Position numbers and translations under genes: made by a program. The notes under the pieces were generated by a model. That model was given only the letters and a program-made list of their open reading frames with translations, was not told where the DNA came from and searched no databases. A stretch of DNA of 64,000 bases from Pelagimonas sp017744045 (GTDB taxonomy: Bacteria > Pseudomonadota > Alphaproteobacteria > Rhodobacterales > Rhodobacteraceae): the NCBI RefSeq assembly GCF_017744045.1, contig NZ_JAGHRD010000013.1; one strand, 5' to 3'. Below are positions 8,790-17,021 of this stretch, one piece after another. Within the stretch, counting starts at the first letter, position 1; each line of letters opens with the position of its first letter.

Positions 8790-9341
8790 ATGGTTTTCAA
8801 ATCTATCCTCGCGGCAGTTTGCACCGTAGTCATGATTTCCCTACCTTCCGGTTTAAGGGCGGAAACCCGCGCGTCGGAGCTTTTGCAAGAGCTTTCCGTA
8901 GCGGAAGATTCGCTGTCAGCCCAGAGGTTGGAAAATCAACTAATAGCAGAATGGTCCAAATCTGGATCGCCTGCAATGGATTTGCTGCTCAAACGCGGCC
9001 ATGACGCTTTGGAGATTGAAAAGACCGAGGCGGCGATTGAACATTTTCGTGCGCTGACCGACCATGCGCCGGATTTTGCCGAAGGTTGGCACGGGCTGGG
9101 TTTGGCCTATTTTCATGCGGATCGGTTTGGCGTTGCCATGGATGCCTTGGAACGCACCTTGGCCCTAAATCCCAATCATTTTGGGGCGTTACGCGGCGTT
9201 GGGGCGATTCAGGAACAGATTGGCGAGGGAGCTCTTGCTTATGATGCCTATGCGCGTGTACTTGAGCTGCGACCGCATGATCAGGATGTGATCAACGCGA
9301 TGGCGCGGTTGGAACGAGACGTGAAGGGCACCAAGCTCTGA
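8790..9341 (+). CDS. Secreted TPR-repeat protein
   Basis: A 183-residue protein with an N-terminal signal peptide (FKSILAAVCTVVMISLPSGLRA) and three tetratricopeptide repeats between about residues 60 and 175 (AAIEHFRALTDHAPDFAEGWHGLGLAYFHADRF, AMDALERTLALNPNHFGALRG, ALAYDAYARVLELRPHDQDV). It is probably a periplasmic protein-interaction scaffold. The ATG at 8790 begins the signal peptide; the frame is open much further upstream, but that part overlaps the SCP2 and hydrolase genes on the other strand. Divergent from the SCP2 gene. Confidence 0.7.
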   Translation: MVFKSILAAVCTVVMISLPSGLRAETRASELLQELSVAEDSLSAQRLENQLIAEWSKSGSPAMDLLLKRGHDALEIEKTEAAIEHFRALTDHAPDFAEGWHGLGLAYFHADRFGVAMDALERTLALNPNHFGALRGVGAIQEQIGEGALAYDAYARVLELRPHDQDVINAMARLERDVKGTKL

Positions 9342-9384
9342 GAACAAAGGCGGCCCCGGATCAGACCACGGGCCAAGGTACCAA

Positions 9385-12189
9385 ATGGGCATGAACACAA
9401 GGATCGCGGCCGTTCTCGGCCCGACCAATACAGGCAAAACCACCTACGCAATTGAACGTATGCTGGGGTATCGCACCGGAGTGATCGGCCTGCCGCTGCG
9501 TCTGCTGGCGCGTGAGGTCTATGACAAGATTGTGGATCTGCGCGGCCCTTCTGTTGTCGCTTTGGTGACCGGCGAAGAGCGGATCGTGCCGCCGCGGGCC
9601 AAGTACTGGATCTGCACGGTTGAGGCCATGCCTGAGGGCATGGGTGCAGATTTCGTAGCTGTGGACGAAATCCAGCTTTGCGCCGACCCCGAGCGCGGCC
9701 ATGTCTTCACCGACCGTTTGATGCGGATGCGAGGCACCCATGAAACGCTGCTCTTGGGGGCTGATACCATGCGCGGCCCGATCAAGGCGCTGATTCCCGA
9801 TGTGGAATTTGTGCGCCGCGAACGGATGAGCCAGTTGGTCTATACCGGATCGAAAAAGATCAGCCGCTTGCAACCACGCACTGCGATCGTCGGTTTTTCC
9901 GTGGATAACGTCTATGCCATTGCCGAGCTGCTCAAGCGGCAAAAGGGCGGAGCGGCGGTTGTCATGGGGGCACTCAGCCCACGCACCCGCAATGCGCAGG
10001 TGGCGCTCTATCAGAATCGCGAGGTCGATTATCTGGTTGCCACCGATGCGATTGGCATGGGGTTGAACCTGGATATCGACCATGTCGCCTTTAGCGCGCT
10101 GACCAAGTTTGACGGGCGGCGCATGCGCCCCTTGCAACCAAATGAACTGGCCCAGATTGCCGGACGGGCCGGGCGCGGCATGTCGGATGGCACGTTTGGT
10201 GTCACCGGCGAGGCGGGGCCGATCCCCGAAGACTGGGCTGAGGCGATCTGCAATCACCAGTTCACACCGCTGAAAAAGCTGAATTGGCGCAATCCAAATC
10301 TGCGCTTCGGGTCTATCGATGCGCTTGAGGCGAGTCTCGATCAGGCACCAAATGATGAAATTTTGATCAAAGCGCGCGAGGCTGATGATCTCAGGGCGTT
10401 ACGTAACCTGGCCTCAGAGGCGGAAATCCGCGCACGCGCATCGGACGGAAAATCGGTACAACTCTTATGGGATGTGTGTCGAATTCCGGACTTCCGCGGC
10501 ATTTCGCCCAATGAACATGCGGGTCTTTTGCAGGTGATATATCAACATCTGCACGAAGCAGGACACGTTCCGGATGAATTTGTCGCACGTCAAATCAACC
10601 GCATTGATCGGACGGATGGCGACATTGACACATTGTCGAAACGTCTGGCCTATATTCGCACGTGGACATATGTCGCGCAGCGAAAAGGTTGGTTGCGTGA
10701 CGAAGACCATTGGCGCGGGGCAACTCGCAAGGTAGAAGACAGCCTGTCAGATGCGTTGCATCAGCGCCTGACACAAAGATTTGTTGATCGGCGCACATCC
10801 GTTCTTTTGCGCCGGTTGAAGCAGAAGGAGGCCCTTTTGGCCGAAGTGAATGATCAGGGTGAAGTGACCGTCGAAGGTGAATTCGTCGGGAAACTCGAAG
10901 GGTTCCGGTTCCGTCAGGATAAGGACGCAACCGGGCAAGAGGCCAAGACGCTGCGACAGGCGTCGCTGCAGGCATTGACCCCGCATTTCCATTTGCGCGC
11001 AGACCGTTTTTACAACGCGCCTGATAGCGAAATCGATTTTACTGAGCAGGGCGGCCTCATGTGGGGCGACCAGGCGGTCGGCAAATTGGCCAAGGGCGAC
11101 GACCCTTTGAAGCCACGCGTTGTTGTTTTTGTCGATGACGAGGCCGGGGCCGATGTGGCGCAAAAGGTGGAACGCCGTTTGCAGCACTTCATGGATCGCA
11201 AGATCGCGGCGCTGTTTGAGCCGCTGATCAAGATGCGTGATGACGAGACCCTGGCCGGTCTGGCGCGCGGCTTTGCCTTTCAACTGGTCGAGGCCATGGG
11301 CATTGTGCAGCGTTCGGATGTGGCCGACGACGTCAAAGCGTTGGATCAGGATGCACGCGGAACCCTGCGCAAGCATGGCGTGCGCTTTGGTCAGTACACC
11401 ATCTTTATGCCGCTGCTGCTAAAACCCGCCCCAACACGCCTGCGTTTGGTGCTGTGGAGCCTGGCCAACGATCTGCAAGAGTTCCCCGAGGCGCCGCCTC
11501 CCGGTTTGGTTACCGTGCCAAATGTCGAGGACGTGCCTGCGCGTCACTACGCCTTGGCTGGTTACCGCAAAGCAGGGGCCCGCGCGATCCGCATCGATAT
11601 GCTGGAACGGCTTGCCGATATGCTGCGCACCGAGGACAGCCGTGGAGGCTTTGAAGCCAAGGCGGATATGCTGTCGATCACTGGCATGACGCTTGAGCAG
11701 TTCTCTGACCTGATGGAAGGGCTGGGGTACAAGGCCGAGAAAGGCGAACGTGCCAAGGTGAAACCTGCGCCCGTCGCCGAAGGTGCTGCCGAGACCGAAA
11801 CCACGCCTGAAACGGCTGCAGAACCTTCCGAGGATGGTGAGACTTTGGTCGCAGAGGCCAAAGCAGAACCGACCGGGGCCGAAGTTGTCGAAGCGGATGC
11901 TGCTGAAGCGGGCGAGCCCGAAATGGAAGTGTTCTATACCTTCACTTGGGGCGGCAATCGTGGCGGCCAGCGTCGCGGTGGTGGCAAGCCACGTCGCGAT
12001 GCGCGACCCGGTGGCGGCAACCGCGGTGAGCGCAAGGGCGGCAAAGGCAAGCCTCGTGGCAAAGGCCCGAAAGGCGGCGGTGATCGTGGTGCCAAATCCT
12101 TCCAGTCGCGTCCGCCGAAAAAGGAAAAGGCGATTGACCCGGATAACCCGTTTGCAGCTGCTCTGATGGGGTTGAAGGACAAGGGCTAA
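9385..12189 (+). CDS. SUV3-like DEAD-family RNA helicase
   Basis: A 934-residue superfamily-2 helicase of the type related to mitochondrial SUV3. Walker A is GPTNTGKTT (12-20), motif II is DEIQ (94-97) instead of DEAD, and motif VI is QIAGRAGRG. It is expected to unwind RNA with ATP and to act in RNA turnover. After about residue 780 the protein becomes low in complexity: first an acidic Ala/Glu/Pro segment, then a basic Gly/Arg/Lys-rich tail of about 70 residues that probably binds RNA. An alternative ATG lies two codons in (9391). The stop codon touches the GTG start of the S4 gene, so the two are probably co-translated. Confidence 0.85.
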   Translation: MGMNTRIAAVLGPTNTGKTTYAIERMLGYRTGVIGLPLRLLAREVYDKIVDLRGPSVVALVTGEERIVPPRAKYWICTVEAMPEGMGADFVAVDEIQLCADPERGHVFTDRLMRMRGTHETLLLGADTMRGPIKALIPDVEFVRRERMSQLVYTGSKKISRLQPRTAIVGFSVDNVYAIAELLKRQKGGAAVVMGALSPRTRNAQVALYQNREVDYLVATDAIGMGLNLDIDHVAFSALTKFDGRRMRPLQPNELAQIAGRAGRGMSDGTFGVTGEAGPIPEDWAEAICNHQFTPLKKLNWRNPNLRFGSIDALEASLDQAPNDEILIKAREADDLRALRNLASEAEIRARASDGKSVQLLWDVCRIPDFRGISPNEHAGLLQVIYQHLHEAGHVPDEFVARQINRIDRTDGDIDTLSKRLAYIRTWTYVAQRKGWLRDEDHWRGATRKVEDSLSDALHQRLTQRFVDRRTSVLLRRLKQKEALLAEVNDQGEVTVEGEFVGKLEGFRFRQDKDATGQEAKTLRQASLQALTPHFHLRADRFYNAPDSEIDFTEQGGLMWGDQAVGKLAKGDDPLKPRVVVFVDDEAGADVAQKVERRLQHFMDRKIAALFEPLIKMRDDETLAGLARGFAFQLVEAMGIVQRSDVADDVKALDQDARGTLRKHGVRFGQYTIFMPLLLKPAPTRLRLVLWSLANDLQEFPEAPPPGLVTVPNVEDVPARHYALAGYRKAGARAIRIDMLERLADMLRTEDSRGGFEAKADMLSITGMTLEQFSDLMEGLGYKAEKGERAKVKPAPVAEGAAETETTPETAAEPSEDGETLVAEAKAEPTGAEVVEADAAEAGEPEMEVFYTFTWGGNRGGQRRGGGKPRRDARPGGGNRGERKGGKGKPRGKGPKGGGDRGAKSFQSRPPKKEKAIDPDNPFAAALMGLKDKG

Positions 12190-12570
12190 GTGGCCGAAAC
12201 CGCCGAGAAAATCCGCATTGATAAATGGCTCTGGCATGCGCGTTTCTTTAAGACACGCAGCCTGTCGGCCAAGGTGGTCTTGGCTGGAAAATGCCGGGTG
12301 AACGGCACGCCAGTTTCGAAACCGGCCTATGGGGTCAGCGCAGGCGATGTGCTGACCTTTCCGCAAAATGATGACATTCGCGTGATCAAACTTGTGGCTT
12401 TGGGCACGCGGCGCGGACCAGCGCCCGAGGCTCAGGCGCTTTATAGCGATCTCGATCCTCCGAAACCGAAAGAGAAATCAGCCGCCGCGCCCAGGTTTGA
12501 TGGCGGTGGACGACCGGGCAAACGGGATCGCCGCGAGCTGGAGAAGTTGCGTCGGGATGTGCTTGAATGA
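12190..12570 (+). CDS. S4-domain RNA-binding protein (Hsp15-like)
   Basis: A 126-residue protein starting with a GTG immediately after the helicase stop codon. Residues 8-55 form an S4 domain (IRIDKWLWHARFFKTRSLSAKVVLAGKCRVNGTPVSKPAYGVSAGDVL), closest in layout to heat-shock protein 15, which rescues 50S subunits carrying stalled nascent chains. The C-terminus is basic and probably disordered (GGGRPGKRDRRELEKLRR). With the helicase upstream, the pair suggests a function in RNA or ribosome quality control; that link is inferred from position. Confidence 0.82.
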   Translation: MAETAEKIRIDKWLWHARFFKTRSLSAKVVLAGKCRVNGTPVSKPAYGVSAGDVLTFPQNDDIRVIKLVALGTRRGPAPEAQALYSDLDPPKPKEKSAAAPRFDGGGRPGKRDRRELEKLRRDVLE

Positions 12571-12621
12571 TCTGGCGCTCTGGTCTAGGGACGCTGCAAG
12601 CTCTTTGAAGGATCGAGACTC

Positions 12622-12960
12622 ATGACTTATGTGGTTATCGAAAACTGCATCGCCTGCAAATATACCGACTGTGTCGAGGTATGCCCCGTAGACTGTTTCT
12701 ATGAGGGTGAGAACATGCTGGTGATCCATCCGGATGAATGTATCGATTGTGGCGTTTGCGAACCGGAATGCCCCGCAGACGCGATCCGCCCGGACACCGA
12801 GCCGGATATGGAGAAGTGGGTTGAGTTCAACCGCAAATACTCGGAAAAATGGCCTGTGATCATCGAAAAGAAAGATCCGCTGCCGGGTTACGAAGAGCGT
12901 GACGGCGAAGCGGATAAGATGACCAAATACTTCTCCGAAGCCCCTGGCGAGGGCAGCTGA
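12622..12960 (+). CDS. fdxA: 7Fe ferredoxin FdxA
   Basis: A 112-residue ferredoxin of the Azotobacter FdI type. Cys9, Cys17 and Cys50 would bind the [3Fe-4S] cluster and Cys21, Cys40, Cys43 and Cys46 the [4Fe-4S] cluster; all are visible in the N-terminal half (CIACKYTDCVEVCPVDC and CIDCGVCEPEC). It is a low-potential soluble electron carrier. The charged C-terminal extension of about 55 residues is normal for this subfamily. The start has a plausible GAAGGA site about twelve bases upstream. A terminator follows, and carD is next on the same strand. Confidence 0.93.
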   Translation: MTYVVIENCIACKYTDCVEVCPVDCFYEGENMLVIHPDECIDCGVCEPECPADAIRPDTEPDMEKWVEFNRKYSEKWPVIIEKKDPLPGYEERDGEADKMTKYFSEAPGEGS

Positions 12961-13022
12961 TTGATTCGTTTCCCGATTGGAAACGACGTTTGAAACGCTG
13001 CCTGACATGTTGAAATCAAACG

Positions 13023-13068
13023 AAAAAGCGCCGTTTTCCTACCCCTATGGGAATGGGCGCTTTTTTAT
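13023..13068 (+). terminator. Intrinsic terminator after fdxA
   Basis: AAAAAGCGCC (13023-13032) pairs with GGCGCTTTTT (13056-13065), followed by a T-run. The 23-base loop itself contains a small TTCC/GGAA stem. Confidence 0.8.
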
Positions 13069-13222
13069 GTTATCTTGTCTGTTCACATGACGGTATTTCG
13101 TCGGGGGAGCAGGCGCTGATTTAGTCGCCCAAAATGGAAAAACAGATGACCGGGAATCAAAGGGATCCCCGTTCGTCTTTTTTGTCGCCCGCACGAGATG
13201 CGCAGTAAGGAATGAGACTTAT

Positions 13223-13732
13223 ATGACCAAAGCGAAGAAATCCGAATTCCGTCCCAATGACTACGTTGTCTATCCGGCACACGGAGTCGGGCAAATCGTG
13301 TCGATTGAGGAACAGGAAATCGCTGGCATTGAGCTGGAACTTTTTGTGATCTCCTTTGAAAAGGACAAGATGACTCTGCGGGTGCCTACGCACAAAGCCA
13401 CAGAGATTGGCATGCGTTCGCTGAGTTCTCCGGATGTGATTGACGCAGCGATGAAAACTCTGCGCGGCAAGGCCAAGGTCAAACGCGCCATGTGGTCGCG
13501 CCGTGCCCAGGAATATGAGCAAAAGATCAACTCCGGTGATCTGATTGCCATTGCCGAAGTGGTACGCGATCTGCACCGTGCGGATGATCAGCGCGAGCAA
13601 AGCTATTCAGAACGTCAGCTTTATGAGGCTGCACTTGAGCGCCTGACCCGCGAAGTCGCTGCCGTCGCAGGTGGTGACGAAGTCGCGGCCGCCAAGCAAG
13701 TGGATGAAGTGCTCGGCCTGCGCGCCGCTTGA
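13223..13732 (+). CDS. carD: CarD family transcriptional regulator
   Basis: A 169-residue protein. The N-terminal Tudor-like RNA-polymerase-interacting domain (FRPNDYVVYPAHGVGQIVSIEEQEIAG) contacts the beta subunit, and the C-terminal helical domain contains the DNA-minor-groove-binding block (MWSRRAQEYEQKINSGDLIAIAEVVRDLHR). CarD stabilises open complexes at many promoters, including rRNA promoters. Monocistronic: terminators lie before and after. The position after fdxA is the usual Rhodobacteraceae arrangement. Confidence 0.93.
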   Translation: MTKAKKSEFRPNDYVVYPAHGVGQIVSIEEQEIAGIELELFVISFEKDKMTLRVPTHKATEIGMRSLSSPDVIDAAMKTLRGKAKVKRAMWSRRAQEYEQKINSGDLIAIAEVVRDLHRADDQREQSYSERQLYEAALERLTREVAAVAGGDEVAAAKQVDEVLGLRAA

Positions 13733-13748
13733 TCTTTTCCCTGTATCG

Positions 13749-13785
13749 AAAACGCAGCCCTGAGGCATCAGGGCTGCGTTTTTGC
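13749..13785 (+). terminator. Intrinsic terminator of carD
   Basis: Bases 13749-13763 pair perfectly with 13768-13782 (15 bp) around a GGCA loop, and the 3' arm runs into five T residues. Confidence 0.92.
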
Positions 13786-13797
13786 GTCTAGCGGTGA

Positions 13798-13841
13798 CAA
13801 ATTCCGTCGACGGAATTTGCAAAACTTTTGAAAAAGTTTTG
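13798..13841. repeat. Twin palindromes between carD and the Kef antiporter gene
   Basis: A perfect 22-bp palindrome (13798-13819, core TTCCGTCGACGGAA) is followed at once by a second perfect inverted repeat, CAAAACTTTT (13820-13829) with AAAAGTTTTG (13832-13841). It lies 20 bases past the 3' end of the minus-strand antiporter gene, so it could serve as that gene's terminator. The composite form suggests a dispersed repeat family. Confidence 0.7.
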
Positions 13842-13860
13842 TTGCGCAAGCCTGGTACGA

Positions 13861-15741
13861 TCAGGCCATCTCTTTCTTGCCACGCTCCTCAAGGGCGGTG
13901 AAAAGGGCGGTTTCTAGCTCTCTCTCTAACTCCTGCGCGCGCTCAATATAGGCGTGGTTGTCTGCCGGAGCGATGGACGGGTCCCATAGCAGGGCTAATT
14001 CGCGGATCGTGTGGCGGTCGTGATGATAGAATGTCTCTTCGGCAATCGCTGCCTCATATTCGCTCATCCCGACATTTTCGAGCACATAGCGCCCGGCCCG
14101 CAAGGAACTGTCAAACATTTCGCGCACGATGTCGTTTGCGCCGGCCTGATAGAGCGCGAAGACATGAGTCCGATCACGGGCGCGGGCCACGATATGGAGA
14201 TCAGGCCGCAAGCGGCGCGCATAAGCGACCAACTTGACCGTGGCCTTTGGGTCGTCCAAAGCGGCGACCAGCACACGGGCGCTTTCCAGACCCGCTGCGT
14301 GTAACAGCTCAGGCCGGGTTGGATCACCGAAAAAGCCTTTGTAGCCAAAGCGCCGCATCAATTGGATGGTTTGCATGTCATGGTCCAGAACCACAGTTTT
14401 ATAGCCGGAATTGCGCACCAACCGATTCACAATTTGCCCGAAACGGCCAATCCCGGCGATAATGACCGGACCTTCCGCCTCGACCTGGTCCGCTTCGATG
14501 GAGTCCTTGCCCTCGTCAACCTGCGAAATCACCCATTCATAGGTGAGAAACAGCAGCGGGGTGATCAGCATAGAGAGGGCAACAACCAATAGCAGCCGGT
14601 CGTTCAAAGTGTCCGTCAGCACCCGTTGCTGACTGGCATAGGAGATCAACACAAAGCCAAACTCACCTGCCTGCGCCAGGCCAAGCGTAAACAACCACTG
14701 ACCCCGATTGCTGAGCTGAAACAGCCGCCCAATCCCATAGAGGATCATCCCCTTGATCAAGATCACACCTGCCGCCAACCCCAGAATGGTGAGCGGTTCC
14801 ATCAGCAATCGGTCGACATCAATCCCGGCTCCGACAGTGATAAAAAACAGGCCCAAAAGCAGGCCCTTGAACGGGGCAATGTCAGATTCCAACTCGTGAC
14901 GGAACTCTGAGTTGGCAAGAACGACACCGGCCAGAAAGGTCCCCAAGGCCGGAGATACGCCCAGCAGCATCATCAAGAATCCGATACCGATCACGATCAG
15001 CAGGGCGATGGCGGTGAACATCTCGGGCAGGCGGGCAGAGTGGATGTAGCGGAAGAGCGGGCGGGCCCCGTAAATCCCGGCGAGGATCAGGCCCGAGATG
15101 ACCGCAAGCGTCACTAGGGCCGCACCCCAACCGGGCAGGCCTTCGACCAGAGACATGCTGTGATGGGCGTCTTCGGCATGGGCAACGGCAGTGCGCTGGA
15201 TGGAGCCATCCGCCGATAGGGTGACCGCCGGGGCAAAGGCCAAAAGCGGCATGATGACCAGCATTGGGATGACAGCGATGTCCTGCGTCAACAGAACAGA
15301 GAATGTCGCGCGCCCGCCTGATGTGCGCATCAACCCCTTTTCAGACAGGGTTTGCAAAACGATCGCTGTTGATGACAGAGACAGGATCAAACCAATGGCC
15401 AAGGCGACGTTCCAAGATAGGCCAAGCGCCATCGCGCCCAGGGTAATCGCGGCGACCGTGCCAGCGATTTGCAACCCGCCCAGGCCCAAAAGCCGGTGCC
15501 GCATATCCCAAAGAGCGCGCGGTTCCAGCTCCAGACCGATGATGAACAGCATCATCACTACGCCGAACTCGGCAAAATGGCGGATGTCCTCGGTATCAAC
15601 CACAAGGCCCAATCCCGGGCCAATTGCCAGGCCAGCCAAGAGGTACCCCAACACCGATCCCAATCCCATACGGGACGCCAAGGGAACAGCGATAACAGCT
15701 GCTATCAGAAAAACGGATGCCTGAAACAGCAGGGATTCCAT
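13861..15741 (-). CDS. Kef-type monovalent cation:proton antiporter (CPA2) with TrkA-N domain
   Basis: A 626-residue inner-membrane protein. Residues 5-390 contain about 12 transmembrane helices of the CPA2 exchanger fold (GLGSVLGYLLAGLAIGPG; LFIIGLELEPRALW; LSLSSTAIVLQTL; SPALGTFLAGVVLANSEFRHELE). Residues of about 410-525 form a RCK/TrkA-N domain (IAGIGRFGQIVNRLVRNSGYKTVVLDHD) that binds nucleotide. The ending is a charged helical tail. It probably exports K+ in exchange for H+, like KefB/KefC. No KefF/KefG-type ancillary quinone reductase lies beside it. Another K+ system gene, trkH, lies 4 kb away. Confidence 0.87.
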   Translation of the reverse strand: MESLLFQASVFLIAAVIAVPLASRMGLGSVLGYLLAGLAIGPGLGLVVDTEDIRHFAEFGVVMMLFIIGLELEPRALWDMRHRLLGLGGLQIAGTVAAITLGAMALGLSWNVALAIGLILSLSSTAIVLQTLSEKGLMRTSGGRATFSVLLTQDIAVIPMLVIMPLLAFAPAVTLSADGSIQRTAVAHAEDAHHSMSLVEGLPGWGAALVTLAVISGLILAGIYGARPLFRYIHSARLPEMFTAIALLIVIGIGFLMMLLGVSPALGTFLAGVVLANSEFRHELESDIAPFKGLLLGLFFITVGAGIDVDRLLMEPLTILGLAAGVILIKGMILYGIGRLFQLSNRGQWLFTLGLAQAGEFGFVLISYASQQRVLTDTLNDRLLLVVALSMLITPLLFLTYEWVISQVDEGKDSIEADQVEAEGPVIIAGIGRFGQIVNRLVRNSGYKTVVLDHDMQTIQLMRRFGYKGFFGDPTRPELLHAAGLESARVLVAALDDPKATVKLVAYARRLRPDLHIVARARDRTHVFALYQAGANDIVREMFDSSLRAGRYVLENVGMSEYEAAIAEETFYHHDRHTIRELALLWDPSIAPADNHAYIERAQELERELETALFTALEERGKKEMA

Positions 15742-15845
15742 GCTTTTGGTCTACCTTCGGTTGCTTGGTTTCATGATGCGTTCATAACACATCAATACGC
15801 AACATCTAGTTAGACCCACAGGCTGTAAACTCTAGATGAAGACCA

Positions 15846-16784
15846 TCAAAAAGAGGCTTGTTGCCTATTAGAAAATCGAGTTTGGGCGTTTGATTGCCGA
15901 GGCAGGAGCCGAGACCATCTTGGCTCACAAACCGAGGGCAAAATAGCCTGCAACCGCGCCAAAGGAAGGCGACCGGTCAGAAAGGCGCGATAAAGCGGGA
16001 AAACGCCGGGGCGCAGGTAAGGTGACCAATGGCAGATCCGTTTTTGCGGTTTCGCGATGGGATACCCGGCTGCTTTGAGAGCGCTAAGGCTGTTAGGATC
16101 GTCCAGTTGCAGGGTCGCCATGTTGGGCAAGCGGGTACAGCCATGGCCCAGGGCTTTCTCGGTCCTCGTGGATCGCTTGACCAGACGTTCCAGCAGGAAA
16201 TCATAAAGGTCGTTTTCGCGGCTGCTGACATTCAGAACTTGGGTGGCCCACCCGTTTTCACAATCCAGTGCGTCCTTGGCGGGGCCACCAAACTCAGCGG
16301 CGGCCAACAGCACAGCATGAGTAATGGTTTTCGTGTGGCTGTTTCTGATCGTGTGCAACGCCACGCGCGCGCCCAGCGAATGCGCGACAAGACGCACTTT
16401 GCGGCATGGGGAAAGCTGATGAATATGCCCAACAAGCCGCGCTAGGGATTGGCCTGCCAAAGCTGCCCGATCATAGGCAGCCCAAATATTGCCACGTGCG
16501 GACCAGCCGAAAGAAATGCCCAACCCTTCGCCATTTTGCCCGCGCAGGCCCAAATGGCGTGGCCAACTGACTGTTCGTGCGGTCTTGGCCAGCGGCGTGC
16601 GTGAAAAAATTCCGTCATGCGGACAAAACCCTGGCGCACCAGGTTGGTATTTGAACCCGTGAATCATGATTGTAACGGGCCCATCATCCAGGCTGAGGGC
16701 GTGGCGCAATGTCGGCAGCAGAGGCGAGCTTGCCCCGTGCAAACAGGGCTGATTGTCGACATCCGAGATGCGCAGCATTGGCAT
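15846..16784 (-). CDS. Alpha/beta-hydrolase-fold protein (DUF900-like)
   Basis: A 312-residue putative hydrolase. HGF near residue 41 (TIMIHGFKYQPG) forms the oxyanion-hole region, and HSLGARVAL is the nucleophile elbow with the catalytic serine. The upstream block ISFGWSARGNIWAAYDRAALAG and downstream VLNVSSRENDLYDFLLE suit DUF900/esterase-like proteins. No clear signal peptide is visible. The start could be ATG 16784 or 16778; a longer reading to 16907 would enter the metZ riboswitch, so it is rejected. Divergent from metZ. Substrate unknown. Confidence 0.6.
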   Translation of the reverse strand: MPMLRISDVDNQPCLHGASSPLLPTLRHALSLDDGPVTIMIHGFKYQPGAPGFCPHDGIFSRTPLAKTARTVSWPRHLGLRGQNGEGLGISFGWSARGNIWAAYDRAALAGQSLARLVGHIHQLSPCRKVRLVAHSLGARVALHTIRNSHTKTITHAVLLAAAEFGGPAKDALDCENGWATQVLNVSSRENDLYDFLLERLVKRSTRTEKALGHGCTRLPNMATLQLDDPNSLSALKAAGYPIAKPQKRICHWSPYLRPGVFPLYRAFLTGRLPLARLQAILPSVCEPRWSRLLPRQSNAQTRFSNRQQASF

Positions 16785-16905
16785 AGTGGCAATCCGTAAA
16801 CGGTTTTGATGGTGGCATGGCCAAGGCTGCGCCGGATTCGTGAACAGAGTATTACAGCTGCGTGACGGTCTTGACCGGGCCGCGCAACAGGCGTATGCCA
16901 CCGCC

Positions 16906-16962
16906 ATCGTGGCGATTTGTTCACCGGATTGCGGGCCACGTTAAACATCCCGCTAAAGAGGT
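16906..16962 (+). promoter_or_regulatory. SAM-II riboswitch upstream of metZ
   Basis: P1 is CGTGGC (16908-16913) paired with GCCACG (16935-16940). The loop holds GATTTG and the ACCGGATTGCGGG segment, and the 3' part holds GTTAAACATCC and CGCTAAAGAGG. These match in order the conserved SAM-II blocks (GAUUU, ACCG..UUGC, UUAAA, GCUAAA..GG), including the 3' strand that forms the pseudoknot. SAM-II binds S-adenosylmethionine and represses methionine genes in alphaproteobacteria, typically metA or metZ. The aptamer lies about 60 bases before the metZ start. A GCCAC at 16897-16901 and a CGCCA at 16902-16906 can each pair with the P1 5' strand, giving an alternative fold. Confidence 0.9.
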
Positions 16963-17021
16963 CAGACGAAGGGCTCCTTTCGCTTGACCGCGAACGGGGC
17001 TTTTTTGTTGCGGAGAGCAAG

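Noticed and set aside
13069..13222. Possible second terminator or regulatory stem before carD
   Set aside because: GGGAATC/GGGATCCCC pairings are short and inconsistent; nothing convincing beyond the fdxA terminator.
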